DNA of 64,000 bases from an uncultured Paracoccaceae bacterium (GTDB taxonomy: Bacteria > Pseudomonadota > Alphaproteobacteria > Rhodobacterales > Rhodobacteraceae). The notes beneath the pieces were generated by a model, which saw nothing but the letters and a program-made list of their open reading frames with translations, was not told the origin of the DNA and searched no databases. The stretch covers positions 1-64,000 of the forward strand of contig CANLNM010000003.1 of assembly GCA_947492475.1 (NCBI GenBank). The letters are read 5' to 3'. Numbering within the stretch: position 1 is the first letter of the stretch; each line of letters opens with the position of its first letter. Position numbers and translations under genes: made by a program. This document shows positions 34,980 to 44,203 of the stretch, in pieces.

Positions 34980-35441
34980 TTAGACCCCGTTCAAGCTGGC
35001 GGCGGCGGATTTAACCGCAGCGCGGATACGCGGATAGGTGCCACAGCGGCACAGATTGGCAGACATGGCGCGGTCGATCGCCGCGTCGTCGGGGTTGGGG
35101 TTAAAGTCCAGAAACGCGGCGGCGGCCATGATCTGACCGGATTGGCAATATCCACATTGCGCGACCTGATGATCGATCCAGGCCTTCTGCACCGCATGCA
35201 GGGCGTTTGGGGTTCCCAACCCTTCGATAGTGGTGATTTCTGCACCGACCGCATCCGCAGCCGTGACCTGACAGGATCGCACGGCCTGCCCATCCAGATG
35301 CACGGTACATGCGCCGCATTGCGCAATTCCGCAGCCAAATTTCGGGCCGGTGATGCCCAATTCATCCCGCAAAACCCACAGCAATGGCATGTCGTCTTCT
35401 ACGTCGATCTGATGATAGGTTCCGTTCACCTGCAAATGCAT
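34980..35441 (-). CDS. iorA: [2Fe-2S] small subunit of the molybdenum hydroxylase
   Basis: A 153-residue two-cluster ferredoxin-like subunit. The plant-type [2Fe-2S] site is C37, C42, C45 and C57; the second, helical cluster uses C96, C99, C131 and C133 (QCGYCQSG and [11 protein letters not shown]). It passes electrons from the Mo site to the cytochrome. It has no signal peptide of its own and would be exported with IorB through the Tat system, as usual for this family. It is first in the iorA-iorB-cytochrome operon. Confidence 0.93.
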   Translation of the reverse strand: MHLQVNGTYHQIDVEDDMPLLWVLRDELGITGPKFGCGIAQCGACTVHLDGQAVRSCQVTAADAVGAEITTIEGLGTPNALHAVQKAWIDHQVAQCGYCQSGQIMAAAAFLDFNPNPDDAAIDRAMSANLCRCGTYPRIRAAVKSAAASLNGV

Positions 35442-35558
35442 TTTGGCCGCTCCGTTGTGGGGTTCTGACCTTAGATATAGTGGTCATTTTTGCGTAGCGA
35501 CTTGCAGATCGCGCCAAAACACTATCAGGTTGCGCCACGTCACCTATGTGAGGCCAAA

Positions 35559-36554
35559 ATGCAAAAAGACCGTTATCCTGTGGTTCAAAACCTCATTCTG
35601 ATCAGCCGTATTCTGGACATTTCACCAGAACGGGTATTGCAGCGTGCCGGGTTGCCCCGCGACTTTGTCCACAACGAAGGCAAAGGCGTAACCGCCGCGC
35701 AGTTTTTCTGCCTTTTCAATGCCATGGACCAAGAATCCGAGGCCCCAGATTTGCCAATCAAGCTGGGGCGTGCCTTTGCCAAAGGGCCGACAAATGCGGC
35801 GATGTTTGCATTTTCTTGCAGTCCCAACACCGAAGAAGGTATCAAGCGATTATCCCTGTTCAAACCCTTGGTTGCGCCCTGTGATCTGGGTTTGGAACGC
35901 CTGTCGGACTCGGTTGTGATCACAACTCGGTCGGCGGATTTGGAACATCCGATGCCGCCACGTTTGGCAGCGTTTGAAATGGTGTTTTTTACCGAATTGA
36001 TCCGCAATCATACGATGTCACATGTGGTGCCATTGGCCGTCAATTTGCCCAGCGATGTGGCGGGCCGCCCCCGGTTGGATCGCTATTTTGGCGTAGCTTC
36101 GGGAACCGCGCTTTACCCCAGTTTAACCCTGTCGCTAAACGATGCGCATCGTCCGTTATTTTCCGAAAATGCCGCGCTTTGGGCCGGGTTCGAGGACGGG
36201 TTAAAGCAACAAATGGATGCGCGTAAATCCGAAACGCCCATAACCAAACGGGTGCAATCCGCGTTGATGGATTTGTTGCCTGCGGGGCAATCTTCGATCG
36301 ATGCGGTATGTGGGCGGTTGCATATCAGTCGGCGCAGTTTGCAACGTCATTTGAAACAGGAAAACACGTCATTTCAGGCGATTTTGGACCACACGCGATC
36401 CAAATTGTCGCTACATTATCTGGCCCGCCCGGACATGAGCGTCGAAGATATTTCCTATCTTCTGGCCTATCGCGATCCGAATTCATTTTACCGTGCGTTT
36501 CAGAATTGGACCGGAAAAACCCCAATGCAGGCCCGCCAAGACGCGCTGCATTAG
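35559..36554 (+). CDS. AraC-family regulator, probably of the molybdenum hydroxylase operon
   Basis: A 331-residue regulator. The N-terminal part (RILDISPERVLQRAGLPRDF onward) is the PF12625-type ligand domain of the OruR/QseD-like AraC branch. The C-terminal part has two helix-turn-helix units (SIDAVCGRLHISRRSLQRHLKQENTSF and MSVEDISYLLAYRDPNSFYRAFQNWTG). The ATG at 35559 has TGAGG upstream; a TTG at 35490 in frame was rejected. It is divergent from iorA with 117 bases between the starts, so it likely activates that operon in response to the substrate. It converges on ychF. Confidence 0.85.
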   Translation: MQKDRYPVVQNLILISRILDISPERVLQRAGLPRDFVHNEGKGVTAAQFFCLFNAMDQESEAPDLPIKLGRAFAKGPTNAAMFAFSCSPNTEEGIKRLSLFKPLVAPCDLGLERLSDSVVITTRSADLEHPMPPRLAAFEMVFFTELIRNHTMSHVVPLAVNLPSDVAGRPRLDRYFGVASGTALYPSLTLSLNDAHRPLFSENAALWAGFEDGLKQQMDARKSETPITKRVQSALMDLLPAGQSSIDAVCGRLHISRRSLQRHLKQENTSFQAILDHTRSKLSLHYLARPDMSVEDISYLLAYRDPNSFYRAFQNWTGKTPMQARQDALH

Positions 36555-36571
36555 GGCCTGAAAACAAATAC

Positions 36572-37669
36572 TTAGTTGTTGAACAAGAAATGCAGAACGT
36601 CGCCGTCTTTGACTTCGTAGGCTTTGCCTTCGGCGCGCGTTTTACCGGCCTCTTTGGCCGGGGCTTCACCGCCCAATTCGACAAAATCCGCATAGGCGAT
36701 GGTTTCTGCGCGAATAAACCCTTTTTCGAAATCGCCGTGGATCACGCCCGCGGCCTGCGGGGCAAGCGTGCCTTCTTTGATGGTCCAGGCGCGCGCCTCT
36801 TTGGGGCCGACGGTGAAATAGGTCTGCAGGTGCAGCAATTCGTAACCGGCGCGGATCAACCGATCCAAGCCCGCTTCGTCCAGCCCCATTTCCGACAGGA
36901 ACATGTCCGCCTCATCAGGCTCTAGCTGGCTGATTTCTTCTTCGATCTGGGCCGAAATGATCACATGGGCATTGCCTTCGGCGGCGGCCATTTCGGCAAC
37001 CTTGGCCGAATGATCATTGCCGGTTGCGGATTCGTCTTCGCCCACGTTGCAGACATAGAGAACCGGCTTGGTGGTCAGCAATTGCAGCATTTTCCACGCT
37101 TTCAGGTCGTCTTCGTCGACCTCCACCACACGGGCAGGTTTGCCATCCTCAAGCGCGGCCATCGCGGCGCGCATCAACCGTTCCTGTTGCACGGCTTCTT
37201 TGTCACCACCGCGCACCTTGCGCACGATGTTTTGCAGGCGTTTTTCGATGCTTTCCATGTCGGACAACATCAATTCGGTTTCGATGGTCTGCGCATCGGC
37301 CACCGGATCGACGCGGCCATCCACATGGGTCACATCGCCGTCTTCGAAACAACGCAGCACATGGGCAATGGCGTCCACTTCGCGAATATTGGCCAGAAAC
37401 TGGTTGCCCAGACCTTCGCCTTGGGACGCGCCTTTGACCAGACCGGCAATGTCGACAAACGTCATGCGGGTCGGAATGATGTTGGCGGATTTGGCAATCG
37501 CAGCCAGTTTATCCAGACGCGCATCAGGCACGCCCACTTCGCCCACATTGGGTTCGATCGTGCAAAACGGAAAGTTCGCAGCCTGCGCAGCGGCGGTTTT
37601 GGTCAACGCGTTGAACAACGTGGATTTGCCAACATTCGGCAACCCAACAATCCCCATTTTGAAACCCAT
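36572..37669 (-). CDS. ychF: Redox-regulated ATPase YchF (Obg family)
   Basis: A 365-residue P-loop NTPase. The G1 loop is GLPNVGKST at about 9-17, NFPFCTIEPNVG follows, and DIAGLVKGASQGEGLGNQFLANIREVDA spans G3. The G4 motif is the YchF-type N-x-x-E (CNVGEDES) that favours ATP over GTP. A coiled-coil insertion follows and a TGS domain ends the protein (LQTYFTVGPKEARAWTIKEGTLAPQAAGVIHGDFEKGFIRAE). It binds ribosomes and is a housekeeping gene. It stands alone, with 250 bases of non-coding sequence between it and trpA. Confidence 0.96.
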   Translation of the reverse strand: MGFKMGIVGLPNVGKSTLFNALTKTAAAQAANFPFCTIEPNVGEVGVPDARLDKLAAIAKSANIIPTRMTFVDIAGLVKGASQGEGLGNQFLANIREVDAIAHVLRCFEDGDVTHVDGRVDPVADAQTIETELMLSDMESIEKRLQNIVRKVRGGDKEAVQQERLMRAAMAALEDGKPARVVEVDEDDLKAWKMLQLLTTKPVLYVCNVGEDESATGNDHSAKVAEMAAAEGNAHVIISAQIEEEISQLEPDEADMFLSEMGLDEAGLDRLIRAGYELLHLQTYFTVGPKEARAWTIKEGTLAPQAAGVIHGDFEKGFIRAETIAYADFVELGGEAPAKEAGKTRAEGKAYEVKDGDVLHFLFNN

Positions 37670-37919
37670 GATCCGACCCTTTGTAATATGGTTTGCCGCC
37701 TTTTATGCGGATGTATTCACCACTGCAATGCAGGTCATGCTAGAAAGGTGCGGTTTCAACTTTGCAGGGCAGGCAAATGCCGATTGGGGTGGCCCTCTTT
37801 TCCCAACGGGGTCGGGCTGTGGCGGAATCGACGCTTTTCCTATGGGTTTCCTTTCTGCGGGGCATTGATTTTCCGGGTTGAATTCGCCAAACCAAGCGTA
37901 ACTTAATCGAGGAAACCCA

Positions 37920-38711
37920 ATGTCCCGGATCGACGCAAAATTTGCCGCCCTTCAGGCCCAAGGAAAAAAGGCCTTTGTTGCCTATGTGATGGCGGGCGAT
38001 CCCGACTATGATACGTCCCTTGAAATCATCAAAGGTCTGCCCGGCGCAGGTGTGGACATCATCGAACTGGGCCTGCCATTTACCGATCCAATGGCCGATG
38101 GTCCAACCATTCAACTGGCCGGTCAACGCGCGCTGGCTGATGGTCAAACCCTTGAAAAAACGCTGCAAATCGTGCGCGAATTGCGCAAAGACGACACCAC
38201 AACGCCGGTTGTGCTGATGGGGTATTACAACCCGATTTACAATCGCGGCGTGGATCAGTTTTTGGTCGATGCCAAAGAGGCCGGTGTTGACGGTCTGATT
38301 GTGGTCGACCTGCCGCCCGAAGAAGACGACGAATTGTGCATTCCGGCGCAAAAGGCGGGGTTGAACTTTATCCGTTTGGCCACCCCCACCACCGATGATC
38401 AACGTCTGCCTGCTGTTTTGCAAAACACATCCGGCTTTGTGTATTATGTGTCGATCACGGGCATCACTGGCGCCGCCGAGGCCCAGTCAGACGCCGTCGC
38501 CCCAGAAGTGGCCCGGATCAAATCCGCCACAGACCTGCCGATCATTGTCGGCTTTGGCGTGCGCACACCCGACACGGCCCAAGCGATTGCTGGCGTCGCT
38601 GATGGCACTGTTGTCGGCTCCGCAATCGTTGAAAAAATCGGCAATGGCGACAGCCCGGAACAGGTTTTGGCCTTTGTCAAAACCCTAGCCGACGGGGCGC
38701 ACCGCGCCTGA
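37920..38711 (+). CDS. trpA: Tryptophan synthase alpha chain
   Basis: A 263-residue TIM barrel that cleaves indole-3-glycerol phosphate to indole and glyceraldehyde 3-phosphate. The catalytic pair is E49 (DIIELGLPF) and D60 ([10 protein letters not shown]). Loop sequences [10 protein letters not shown] and [16 protein letters not shown] are standard. AGGAA precedes the ATG at 37920. It is on its own here, about 8 kb from trpF and trpB and on the opposite strand, so the trp genes are dispersed in this genome. It converges on phhA with 13 bases between stops. Confidence 0.96.
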   Translation: MSRIDAKFAALQAQGKKAFVAYVMAGDPDYDTSLEIIKGLPGAGVDIIELGLPFTDPMADGPTIQLAGQRALADGQTLEKTLQIVRELRKDDTTTPVVLMGYYNPIYNRGVDQFLVDAKEAGVDGLIVVDLPPEEDDELCIPAQKAGLNFIRLATPTTDDQRLPAVLQNTSGFVYYVSITGITGAAEAQSDAVAPEVARIKSATDLPIIVGFGVRTPDTAQAIAGVADGTVVGSAIVEKIGNGDSPEQVLAFVKTLADGAHRA

Positions 38712-38724
38712 CGCCCTGCCCTGA

Positions 38725-39516
38725 TTAGGCCGCTTTGGGTGGGTAAAGCGGGGTGAACAGCCCTTTGGATTGCGCGGTTTGAACATCCGCTAGCAGATCG
38801 CGCTCCAACGCTTCGAACAGATCATCCAGTTTATCAATCACGTAATATAGCGGTTGATGAATATCGATCCGGTAGGGCGTGCGTAGGATGTCCAACACGT
38901 CAAATGGGCGACGCACCACATCTTTGGCCAGAACCGCATGGGGCAATTCGGTGGGCGACGATGCCAGCCCCGATCCCAACGCTTTGATTTCACCATTTTC
39001 GCGGGTCAGACCAAATTCGATGGTGAACCAATAAAGACGGATCAACCAAGAATACTGATCTTTGGTGGCGTTTTGCCCGGCCTGCCCGATCGCTTGGGAA
39101 AACCGCGCGAACCGATCATCGGTCAGCAATGGTGTGTGACCGTAGATTTCATGAAAGATATCAGGCTCTTCGATATAGTCGAAATCTATGCGGGATCGGA
39201 TAAAACTGGCCGCCGGAAAGGTTTGTTCTGCCAACATATTAAAGAATGTTTTGAATCCAATCAGCGCGGGAACCGGCGCCACGGACCAGCCGGTCAACCC
39301 TGCCAGTTTCGCTGATATGTCAGGGCATTGCGGCACGCGGTTTGTGGGAAGGTCCAGCAATTTCAACCCTTTCAAATAGGGCTGCGCCATATGGGTTTGC
39401 ACCGCCTCAGACTGCGCCGCCACCAAATCTGTCCAGACGGAATCTTCGTCGGACGTATAGGCGATATATCCCTGATCATCGGGGATTTTTGCGGTGTAAT
39501 CTGTGGATTTCGGCAT
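38725..39516 (-). CDS. phhA: Phenylalanine 4-monooxygenase
   Basis: A 263-residue non-heme iron, pterin-dependent hydroxylase that makes tyrosine from phenylalanine. The iron ligands are H122 and H127 (DIFHEIYGHTPLL) and E167 (WFTIEFGL). The length is that of bacterial enzymes, lacking the regulatory domain of animals. AGAGAG lies before the ATG at 39516. It is divergent from a Lrp/AsnC regulator, a common pairing for bacterial phhA, and 130 bases separate the two starts. No pterin dehydratase (phhB) is next to it. Confidence 0.94.
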   Translation of the reverse strand: MPKSTDYTAKIPDDQGYIAYTSDEDSVWTDLVAAQSEAVQTHMAQPYLKGLKLLDLPTNRVPQCPDISAKLAGLTGWSVAPVPALIGFKTFFNMLAEQTFPAASFIRSRIDFDYIEEPDIFHEIYGHTPLLTDDRFARFSQAIGQAGQNATKDQYSWLIRLYWFTIEFGLTRENGEIKALGSGLASSPTELPHAVLAKDVVRRPFDVLDILRTPYRIDIHQPLYYVIDKLDDLFEALERDLLADVQTAQSKGLFTPLYPPKAA

Positions 39517-39646
39517 GGATTTCTCTCTTTGTTATGTCCAATCAGCGTTGCAGAAATTGCGCGAAAAATTCCCCCTCTTTTTGCTGAATATTGATCCTAT
39601 AGGGCAAAATGTGCTTCATTAGAGGCAAAACTGGGAATGATTTGCC

Positions 39647-40108
39647 TTGGACACTTTAGACGCCACCGATCGCCGCCTTCTGGAATTGCTACAGCATGAC
39701 GGAAAAATGAGCCTGCAGGAATTGGCAGAGGCAACAAATTTGTCGACCTCCCCATGCTGGCGGCGCATTCGCAAACTCGAAGAATTGGGCGTGATCAATC
39801 GCTATGTTGCGGTGCTGGACCGGCGGAAATTGGGGCTAAACGCCATGGCCTATGTGCAGGTGCAATTGATCGACCATTCCGAAGACACAATCGGCGCGTT
39901 TGACCGTTTTGTGCAAACCGAACCGCAGGTGGTGGAATGTGCATCGATCACCGGATCCAATGATTACATGCTCAAGGTGGTCGCGCAGGACCCTGAATCT
40001 CTGGAAACGTTTCTGCTGAAACGCATTCTGCGGCTGGGTTTGGTGCGGTCGTCGCATACCCATTTTATGTTGCGTCAGACCAAATCCAGCACCGCATTGC
40101 CGGTATGA
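39647..40108 (+). CDS. Lrp/AsnC-family transcriptional regulator
   Basis: A 153-residue regulator with an N-terminal winged helix (DATDRRLLELLQHDGKMSLQELAEATNLSTSPCWRRIRKLEELGVI) and a C-terminal RAM ligand domain (AYVQVQL.., then VVECASITGSNDYMLKVVA). The start is TTG at 39647; no ATG is in frame near it, and GGGAA sits about ten bases upstream. It is divergent from phhA and probably controls it in response to an aromatic amino acid, as is known for PhhR-like and Lrp regulators of these genes. Target and effector are inferred. Confidence 0.88.
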   Translation: MDTLDATDRRLLELLQHDGKMSLQELAEATNLSTSPCWRRIRKLEELGVINRYVAVLDRRKLGLNAMAYVQVQLIDHSEDTIGAFDRFVQTEPQVVECASITGSNDYMLKVVAQDPESLETFLLKRILRLGLVRSSHTHFMLRQTKSSTALPV

Positions 40109-40126
40109 CTTGCCATTAATGGTGTG

Positions 40127-40151
40127 AATTGGTAAAGGTCTCTTACCAATT
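40127..40151. promoter_or_regulatory. Inverted repeat before the alpha-hydroxy acid dehydrogenase gene
   Basis: AATTGGTAA (40127-40135) and TTACCAATT (40143-40151) are perfect 9-base arms with a 7-base spacer. The halves AATTGGT and ACCAATT are those of GntR-family LldR/PdhR sites, though those use a 3-base gap. The position, 18 bases before the ATG at 40170, fits an operator. It could also fold as an AT-rich hairpin at the end of the Lrp transcript. Confidence 0.5.
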
Positions 40152-40169
40152 TAGCCGAAAGCACCTGCC

Positions 40170-41336
40170 ATGCCTGTGATTACCTGTATCGATGACCTGA
40201 AACGCCTGCACAAACGTCGTGCGCCTAAGATGTTTTACGACTACGCCGAAAGCGGCAGTTGGACCGAACAGACGTTCCGGGAAAATACATCGGATTTCGA
40301 TCAAATCCGCCTTCGTCAGCGGGTGGCGGTGGACATGTCCAACCGCACCACCCGCAGCAAAATGATTGGTCAGGATGTGTCCATGCCCGTCGCATTGGCC
40401 CCCGTGGGCCTGACCGGGATGCAATGTGCAGATGGCGAAATCAAAGCCGCGCGCGCTGCGGAAAAATTTGGCGTGCCCTTTACCCTGTCGACCATGTCGA
40501 TCTGTTCCATCGAAGATGTGCGCGAACAGACCAAGGCGCCGTTTTGGTTTCAGCTCTATGTGATGCGCGACGAAGACTTTGTGGACAACATCATCGCAAG
40601 GGCAAAAAATGCCGGTTGTTCTGCGCTGGTCATCACCCTTGATTTGCAAATCCTGGGACAGCGTCACAAGGATCTGAAAAACGGCCTGACTGCGCCGCCC
40701 AAATTGACCCCGTCGACCCTGCTTGATCTGTCGACAAAATGGCGCTGGGGTTTGGGCATGTTGGGCACCAAACGCCGCACATTTCGCAACATCGTGGGCC
40801 ATGCCAAAAGCGTGGAAAACATGAATTCCCTGCATTCCTGGACGGCAGAGCAATTTGACCCGCAATTGGATTGGGACAAAGTTGCCAAGTTGAAGGAAAA
40901 ATGGGGCGGCAAAATCATCCTCAAGGGGATTTTGGACGCCGAGGACGCGAAAAAGGCCGTCGAAGTGGGCGCCGATGCCATCATCGTGTCCAACCATGGC
41001 GGGCGTCAGATTGATGGATGTCTGTCATCGATCAAAATGCTGCCGTCGATTGTTGCGGCCGTTGGAGGACAAATCGAAATCCATCTGGACAGTGGCATTC
41101 GGTCCGGTCAGGACGTGCTAAAGGCCTTGGCGATGGGTGCCACAGGCACCTATATCGGACGCGCGTTTATCTATGGGCTTGGCGCGATGGGCGAAGCGGG
41201 TGTGACCAAGGCGCTGGATGTTATTCGCACGGAATTGGACACGACGATGGCCCTATGCGGCCGCCGCGATGTGACCACGCTAGGCAAAGATATCCTATTG
41301 ATCCCAAAGGATTTCGAAGGTGACTGGCAGGCCTAG
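40170..41336 (+). CDS. FMN-dependent alpha-hydroxy acid dehydrogenase (L-lactate dehydrogenase type)
   Basis: A 388-residue TIM-barrel flavoprotein of the LldD/glycolate oxidase family, oxidising an L-2-hydroxy acid such as lactate to the keto acid. The front is ITCIDDLKRLHKRRAPKMFYDYAESGS with the family tyrosine near 24. The catalytic histidine is H276 in IIVSNHGGRQID, and K252 in ILKGIL contacts FMN. Electrons go to quinone or a cytochrome in most bacterial members. The ribosome site is weak. Lactate is the likeliest substrate, but mandelate-type acids are possible. It overlaps the convergent MFS gene by four bases. Confidence 0.88.
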   Translation: MPVITCIDDLKRLHKRRAPKMFYDYAESGSWTEQTFRENTSDFDQIRLRQRVAVDMSNRTTRSKMIGQDVSMPVALAPVGLTGMQCADGEIKAARAAEKFGVPFTLSTMSICSIEDVREQTKAPFWFQLYVMRDEDFVDNIIARAKNAGCSALVITLDLQILGQRHKDLKNGLTAPPKLTPSTLLDLSTKWRWGLGMLGTKRRTFRNIVGHAKSVENMNSLHSWTAEQFDPQLDWDKVAKLKEKWGGKIILKGILDAEDAKKAVEVGADAIIVSNHGGRQIDGCLSSIKMLPSIVAAVGGQIEIHLDSGIRSGQDVLKALAMGATGTYIGRAFIYGLGAMGEAGVTKALDVIRTELDTTMALCGRRDVTTLGKDILLIPKDFEGDWQA

Positions 41337-42460
41337 CGCCGCCGCAGGATCACAGCAAACGGGATGGCGAGCAGCAACACGCCTGCCACCCCAACATAGG
41401 ACCAGCGCAGCCCGACATATTCAGACGAAAACCCCATCAAGGTCGGCGCGATAAAGAAACCCGAAAAACCGATCACAGCGACGCGGGAAATCGCCTTGGT
41501 GCGGTCCTTGGACGATACACGTTTGCCGACAATCGCCAGACCAATGGGGCCAATGACCGACACGCCCAGCCCCAGCACGCCAAAGCCCAGATAGCCCATC
41601 ATCGGGGAGGTCGCCCCGGCGGCGATCAGTGCCCCGCCCGCCGCGATCAGGGCCGCGACAATCACCACGCTGGTTTCGCGAAACCGTTCCGATACGGCCT
41701 GTCCGGAAAACCGCCCAATGGCCATGGTGATGCCCAACATGGCCGGACCCAGCGCGCCTTCGGCGGCGCGCCCTAACAAAGTGCGTTCGATATGCAGGGC
41801 CGACCATGCTTCAACCGTGGCTTCGGACATGAATGCGATCAGGGTCACCGCCCCGCACAACAACACAATCGACCAGGACGCATTGCCGCCTTCGTCAGCG
41901 TCGTCGACCTCTGCTGGGGTCATGATCAGGCCCGGTGTCAGTGCCAAGGTCACCAGCCCAACGATTGCAAACACGTAAATTGGCTGCAATCCAGCCTCTC
42001 TTGCGACGCCCGTTAACAGGGCCGAAATCGCATATCCGACGGAAAACATCGCGTGATTGGCATTCATCAAGGTGCGCCCGGACTGGGATTCAAGCTCACT
42101 TACGCGGGCATTCATGATCACGTCCAGCACGCCCGACGCCATGCCCACCATCATGATCGCAAACGCAAATAACAGCGGCGTGGTGATCAGCGGTGGAAAC
42201 ATCCAGAAAACCGCAAACATCACCGCCGCGATCTGCATGCCGCGCGCGCCCAGCCATTGATCGACCCTGGGGGCCAGCCACATGGCCGACACCAACCCAA
42301 TGGACGACCCCAACAATAGCTGCCCAAACAGCGCATCCCCGGCCCCCAGCTGGTCTTTGATGACGGGGACCTGCGCGGCAAATGCGCCCCAGAACAGACC
42401 AATGATGGTAAAGGCGCGGGCGGGGCGATGGGATAGCTTCAAAGCGCTTTGAATAGACAT
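41333..42460 (-). CDS. MFS transporter, FucP/YbjJ-like
   Basis: A 375-residue inner-membrane protein with about twelve predicted helices. The first (RAFTIIGLFWGAFAAQVPVI) is near the N-terminus. The loop segment APRVDQWLGARGM takes the place of the usual motif A. Helix 4 region GVLDVIMNARVSELESQSGRTLMNANHAMFSVGYAIS is typical of the YbjJ/FucP-like branch. It may carry a sugar or other small compound; direction and substrate cannot be told. A perfect 16-base palindrome lies inside its first codons. It converges on the hydroxy acid dehydrogenase gene and is divergent from rplY. Confidence 0.82.
   Translation of the reverse strand: MSIQSALKLSHRPARAFTIIGLFWGAFAAQVPVIKDQLGAGDALFGQLLLGSSIGLVSAMWLAPRVDQWLGARGMQIAAVMFAVFWMFPPLITTPLLFAFAIMMVGMASGVLDVIMNARVSELESQSGRTLMNANHAMFSVGYAISALLTGVAREAGLQPIYVFAIVGLVTLALTPGLIMTPAEVDDADEGGNASWSIVLLCGAVTLIAFMSEATVEAWSALHIERTLLGRAAEGALGPAMLGITMAIGRFSGQAVSERFRETSVVIVAALIAAGGALIAAGATSPMMGYLGFGVLGLGVSVIGPIGLAIVGKRVSSKDRTKAISRVAVIGFSGFFIAPTLMGFSSEYVGLRWSYVGVAGVLLLAIPFAVILRRR
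42438..42453. promoter_or_regulatory. LacI-type palindrome within the start of the MFS gene
   Basis: TTCAAAGCGCTTTGAA (42438-42453) is a perfect 16-base palindrome with a central CG, the form of many LacI-family operators. It lies in codons 3-8 of the MFS gene, a position where a bound repressor would block early elongation or initiation. No LacI-type gene is in the window. Confidence 0.45.
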
Positions 42461-42626
42461 AATCCATAAGACTCACACTTAACCTTCCAAAGCAAGCGCC
42501 AAAGTGGGTTTGCCCCTTTTCAAATGGGGAAATCACCGCTATAGGCACCGCTTCACTGGGCGCAATGCGCGCCCTCATTTGAAAGTGAGTCCCGATATTG
42601 GGATGCGCGAGATGAAAGGACATACC

Positions 42627-43262
42627 ATGGCTGGTCAAATTCCAGATCTTATTGCAGAAGCCCGCGAAAATTCCGGCAAAGGTGCAGCACGCGCCGCACG
42701 CCGCGCAGGCAACGTTCCCGGCATCGTTTATGGTGGCGAAGGTGAGCCACAGGCGATCAACGTGAACTTCAACATGCTGTTGAAAAAATTGCGTGCTGGC
42801 CGTTTTATGTCGACATTGTTCAACCTGAAAATTGAAGGCCAAGAAGACGTTCGCGTTATCTGCCGCAATGTTCAGCGTGATGTTGTCAAAGACCTGCCAA
42901 CACATATCGACCTGATGCGCCTGCGTCGCACATCACGGGTGAAATTGTTCATCCACGTCGAATTCACCAACGAATCTGCGGCACCCGGCATCAAAAAGGG
43001 CGGCGTTCTGACGGTTGTTCGTCCCGAAGTTGAGCTGGACGTTCTGGCGGGTGAGATTCCTGAGCAAATCGTTGTTGACCTGACCGGTCTGGAAGTTGGC
43101 GATACCATCACCATTTCCAACGTCACATTGCCAGACGGCGCAAAGCCAACGATCGACCGTGACTTTGTGATCGCAAACATTCAGGCTCCGTCCGGTCTGC
43201 GCTCTTCTGACAACGAAGATGACGGCGAAGGCGAAGCAGAAGAAGCTGCTGCTGAAGAATAA
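42627..43262 (+). CDS. rplY: 50S ribosomal protein L25 (general stress Ctc form)
   Basis: A 211-residue two-domain L25. The N-terminal 5S-rRNA-binding part has [21 protein letters not shown] and the C-terminal TL5/CTC domain has [18 protein letters not shown]. The tail is strongly acidic ([17 protein letters not shown]). AAAGGA precedes the ATG at 42627; an in-frame extension to 42504 would cover the promoter. It is followed by a clear terminator. In many alphaproteobacteria rplY leads directly into pth; here one gene on the other strand lies between them. Confidence 0.95.
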   Translation: MAGQIPDLIAEARENSGKGAARAARRAGNVPGIVYGGEGEPQAINVNFNMLLKKLRAGRFMSTLFNLKIEGQEDVRVICRNVQRDVVKDLPTHIDLMRLRRTSRVKLFIHVEFTNESAAPGIKKGGVLTVVRPEVELDVLAGEIPEQIVVDLTGLEVGDTITISNVTLPDGAKPTIDRDFVIANIQAPSGLRSSDNEDDGEGEAEEAAAEE

Positions 43263-43282
43263 ATTGCAGAAATGCGATGCGA

Positions 43283-43305
43283 ACGGCGCCTTTGGGCGCC
43301 GTTTT
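43283..43305 (+). terminator. Rho-independent terminator of rplY
   Basis: ACGGCGCC (43283-43290) and GGCGCCGT (43295-43302) are perfect 8-base arms with a TTTG loop, followed by TTT on the + strand, 20 bases past the rplY stop. Confidence 0.85.
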
Positions 43306-43308
43306 GCG

Positions 43309-44133
43309 TTAAGATTGCAAAAAAGCGATCCGGGCCGCGACATCGGCCCAAGTTGGTTCATCCACCGCGCAGATCAAAACGCCGTCACTGATATGGGCGT
43401 CATAGTCGCGACCATCCAACATCCGTGCCACACCGCCGGCCTCTTGGACGGCCAAAGCGCCAGCCAGATGGTCCCACGGGTTCAATTTGGCCGACACGCA
43501 GAAATCAACATGGCCTTGGGCCAGCATCCGGTATTCATGACAGGAACAGCGCAGCGATAACACGCGGCGAAATTCCGGAAATGTTGCGGCCAATTGGTGT
43601 TGCTGTTCTTTGGTGAACAAAAACAGCGGAATATATCCCGTTGGCGGCGTTGCGCCCTTTGATGGGGGGATCGCGCGGTTCTGAAACATCGCGCCCTGCC
43701 CGGTGCTGGCTTCGACCCAATCCTGCAATACCGGATCATAAAGCAGACCAAAAACCGGTTTGCCAAACTGCGTCACCGCCAAAATCACCCCAAAAACCGC
43801 CAGACCATGGGCAAAATTCCACGTCCCATCCACCGGATCCAAAACAAAGGCCAACTCCGCCCCCGCCAAATCTGCCAACACAGCAGGATTGGCCGCGACC
43901 GCCTCTTCTCCGATCACCAATGCATCTGGAAACCGCGCTGAAATCCGTCCTGTCAGGCAATCTTCGGATCGCAGATCGGCTTCGGTCACCAGATCATCGG
44001 GCGCAGATTTCGATGCGATCTGATCCGCAGACAAATGACGGAACCGCGGCATGATTTCGGTTTGCGCAACCTCGCGCACTTGGGCAATCAACCAATCTTT
44101 GTCGTCGCGGTTCAATGGGCAGGTCAATGTCAT
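43309..44133 (-). CDS. Inositol monophosphatase-family phosphatase (HisN/CysQ-like)
   Basis: A 274-residue Mg-dependent sugar or nucleotide phosphatase. The metal motifs are present: the LVTEADLRSE region, GEEAV, DPVDGTWNF (the family D-P-[IVL]-D-G-T) and, near the C-terminus, NPWDHLAGALAVQEAGG. Family members include inositol monophosphatase, histidinol-phosphatase HisN and 3'(2'),5'-bisphosphate nucleotidase; the motifs do not decide between them. The start ATG at 44133 was preferred over 44151. It is divergent from pth and convergent with rplY. Confidence 0.85.
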   Translation of the reverse strand: MTLTCPLNRDDKDWLIAQVREVAQTEIMPRFRHLSADQIASKSAPDDLVTEADLRSEDCLTGRISARFPDALVIGEEAVAANPAVLADLAGAELAFVLDPVDGTWNFAHGLAVFGVILAVTQFGKPVFGLLYDPVLQDWVEASTGQGAMFQNRAIPPSKGATPPTGYIPLFLFTKEQQHQLAATFPEFRRVLSLRCSCHEYRMLAQGHVDFCVSAKLNPWDHLAGALAVQEAGGVARMLDGRDYDAHISDGVLICAVDEPTWADVAARIAFLQS

Positions 44134-44203
44134 CACAGGTCTCACTTTCATTCGGCGCATGCCCCTTCTGGAAATGCGGCCAAAGATAGGGTACAGACCG
44201 GAT

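Noticed and set aside
40143-40997. - strand frame of 284 codons opposite the hydroxy acid dehydrogenase
   Set aside because: It is a shadow of a gene with clear FMN-enzyme motifs.
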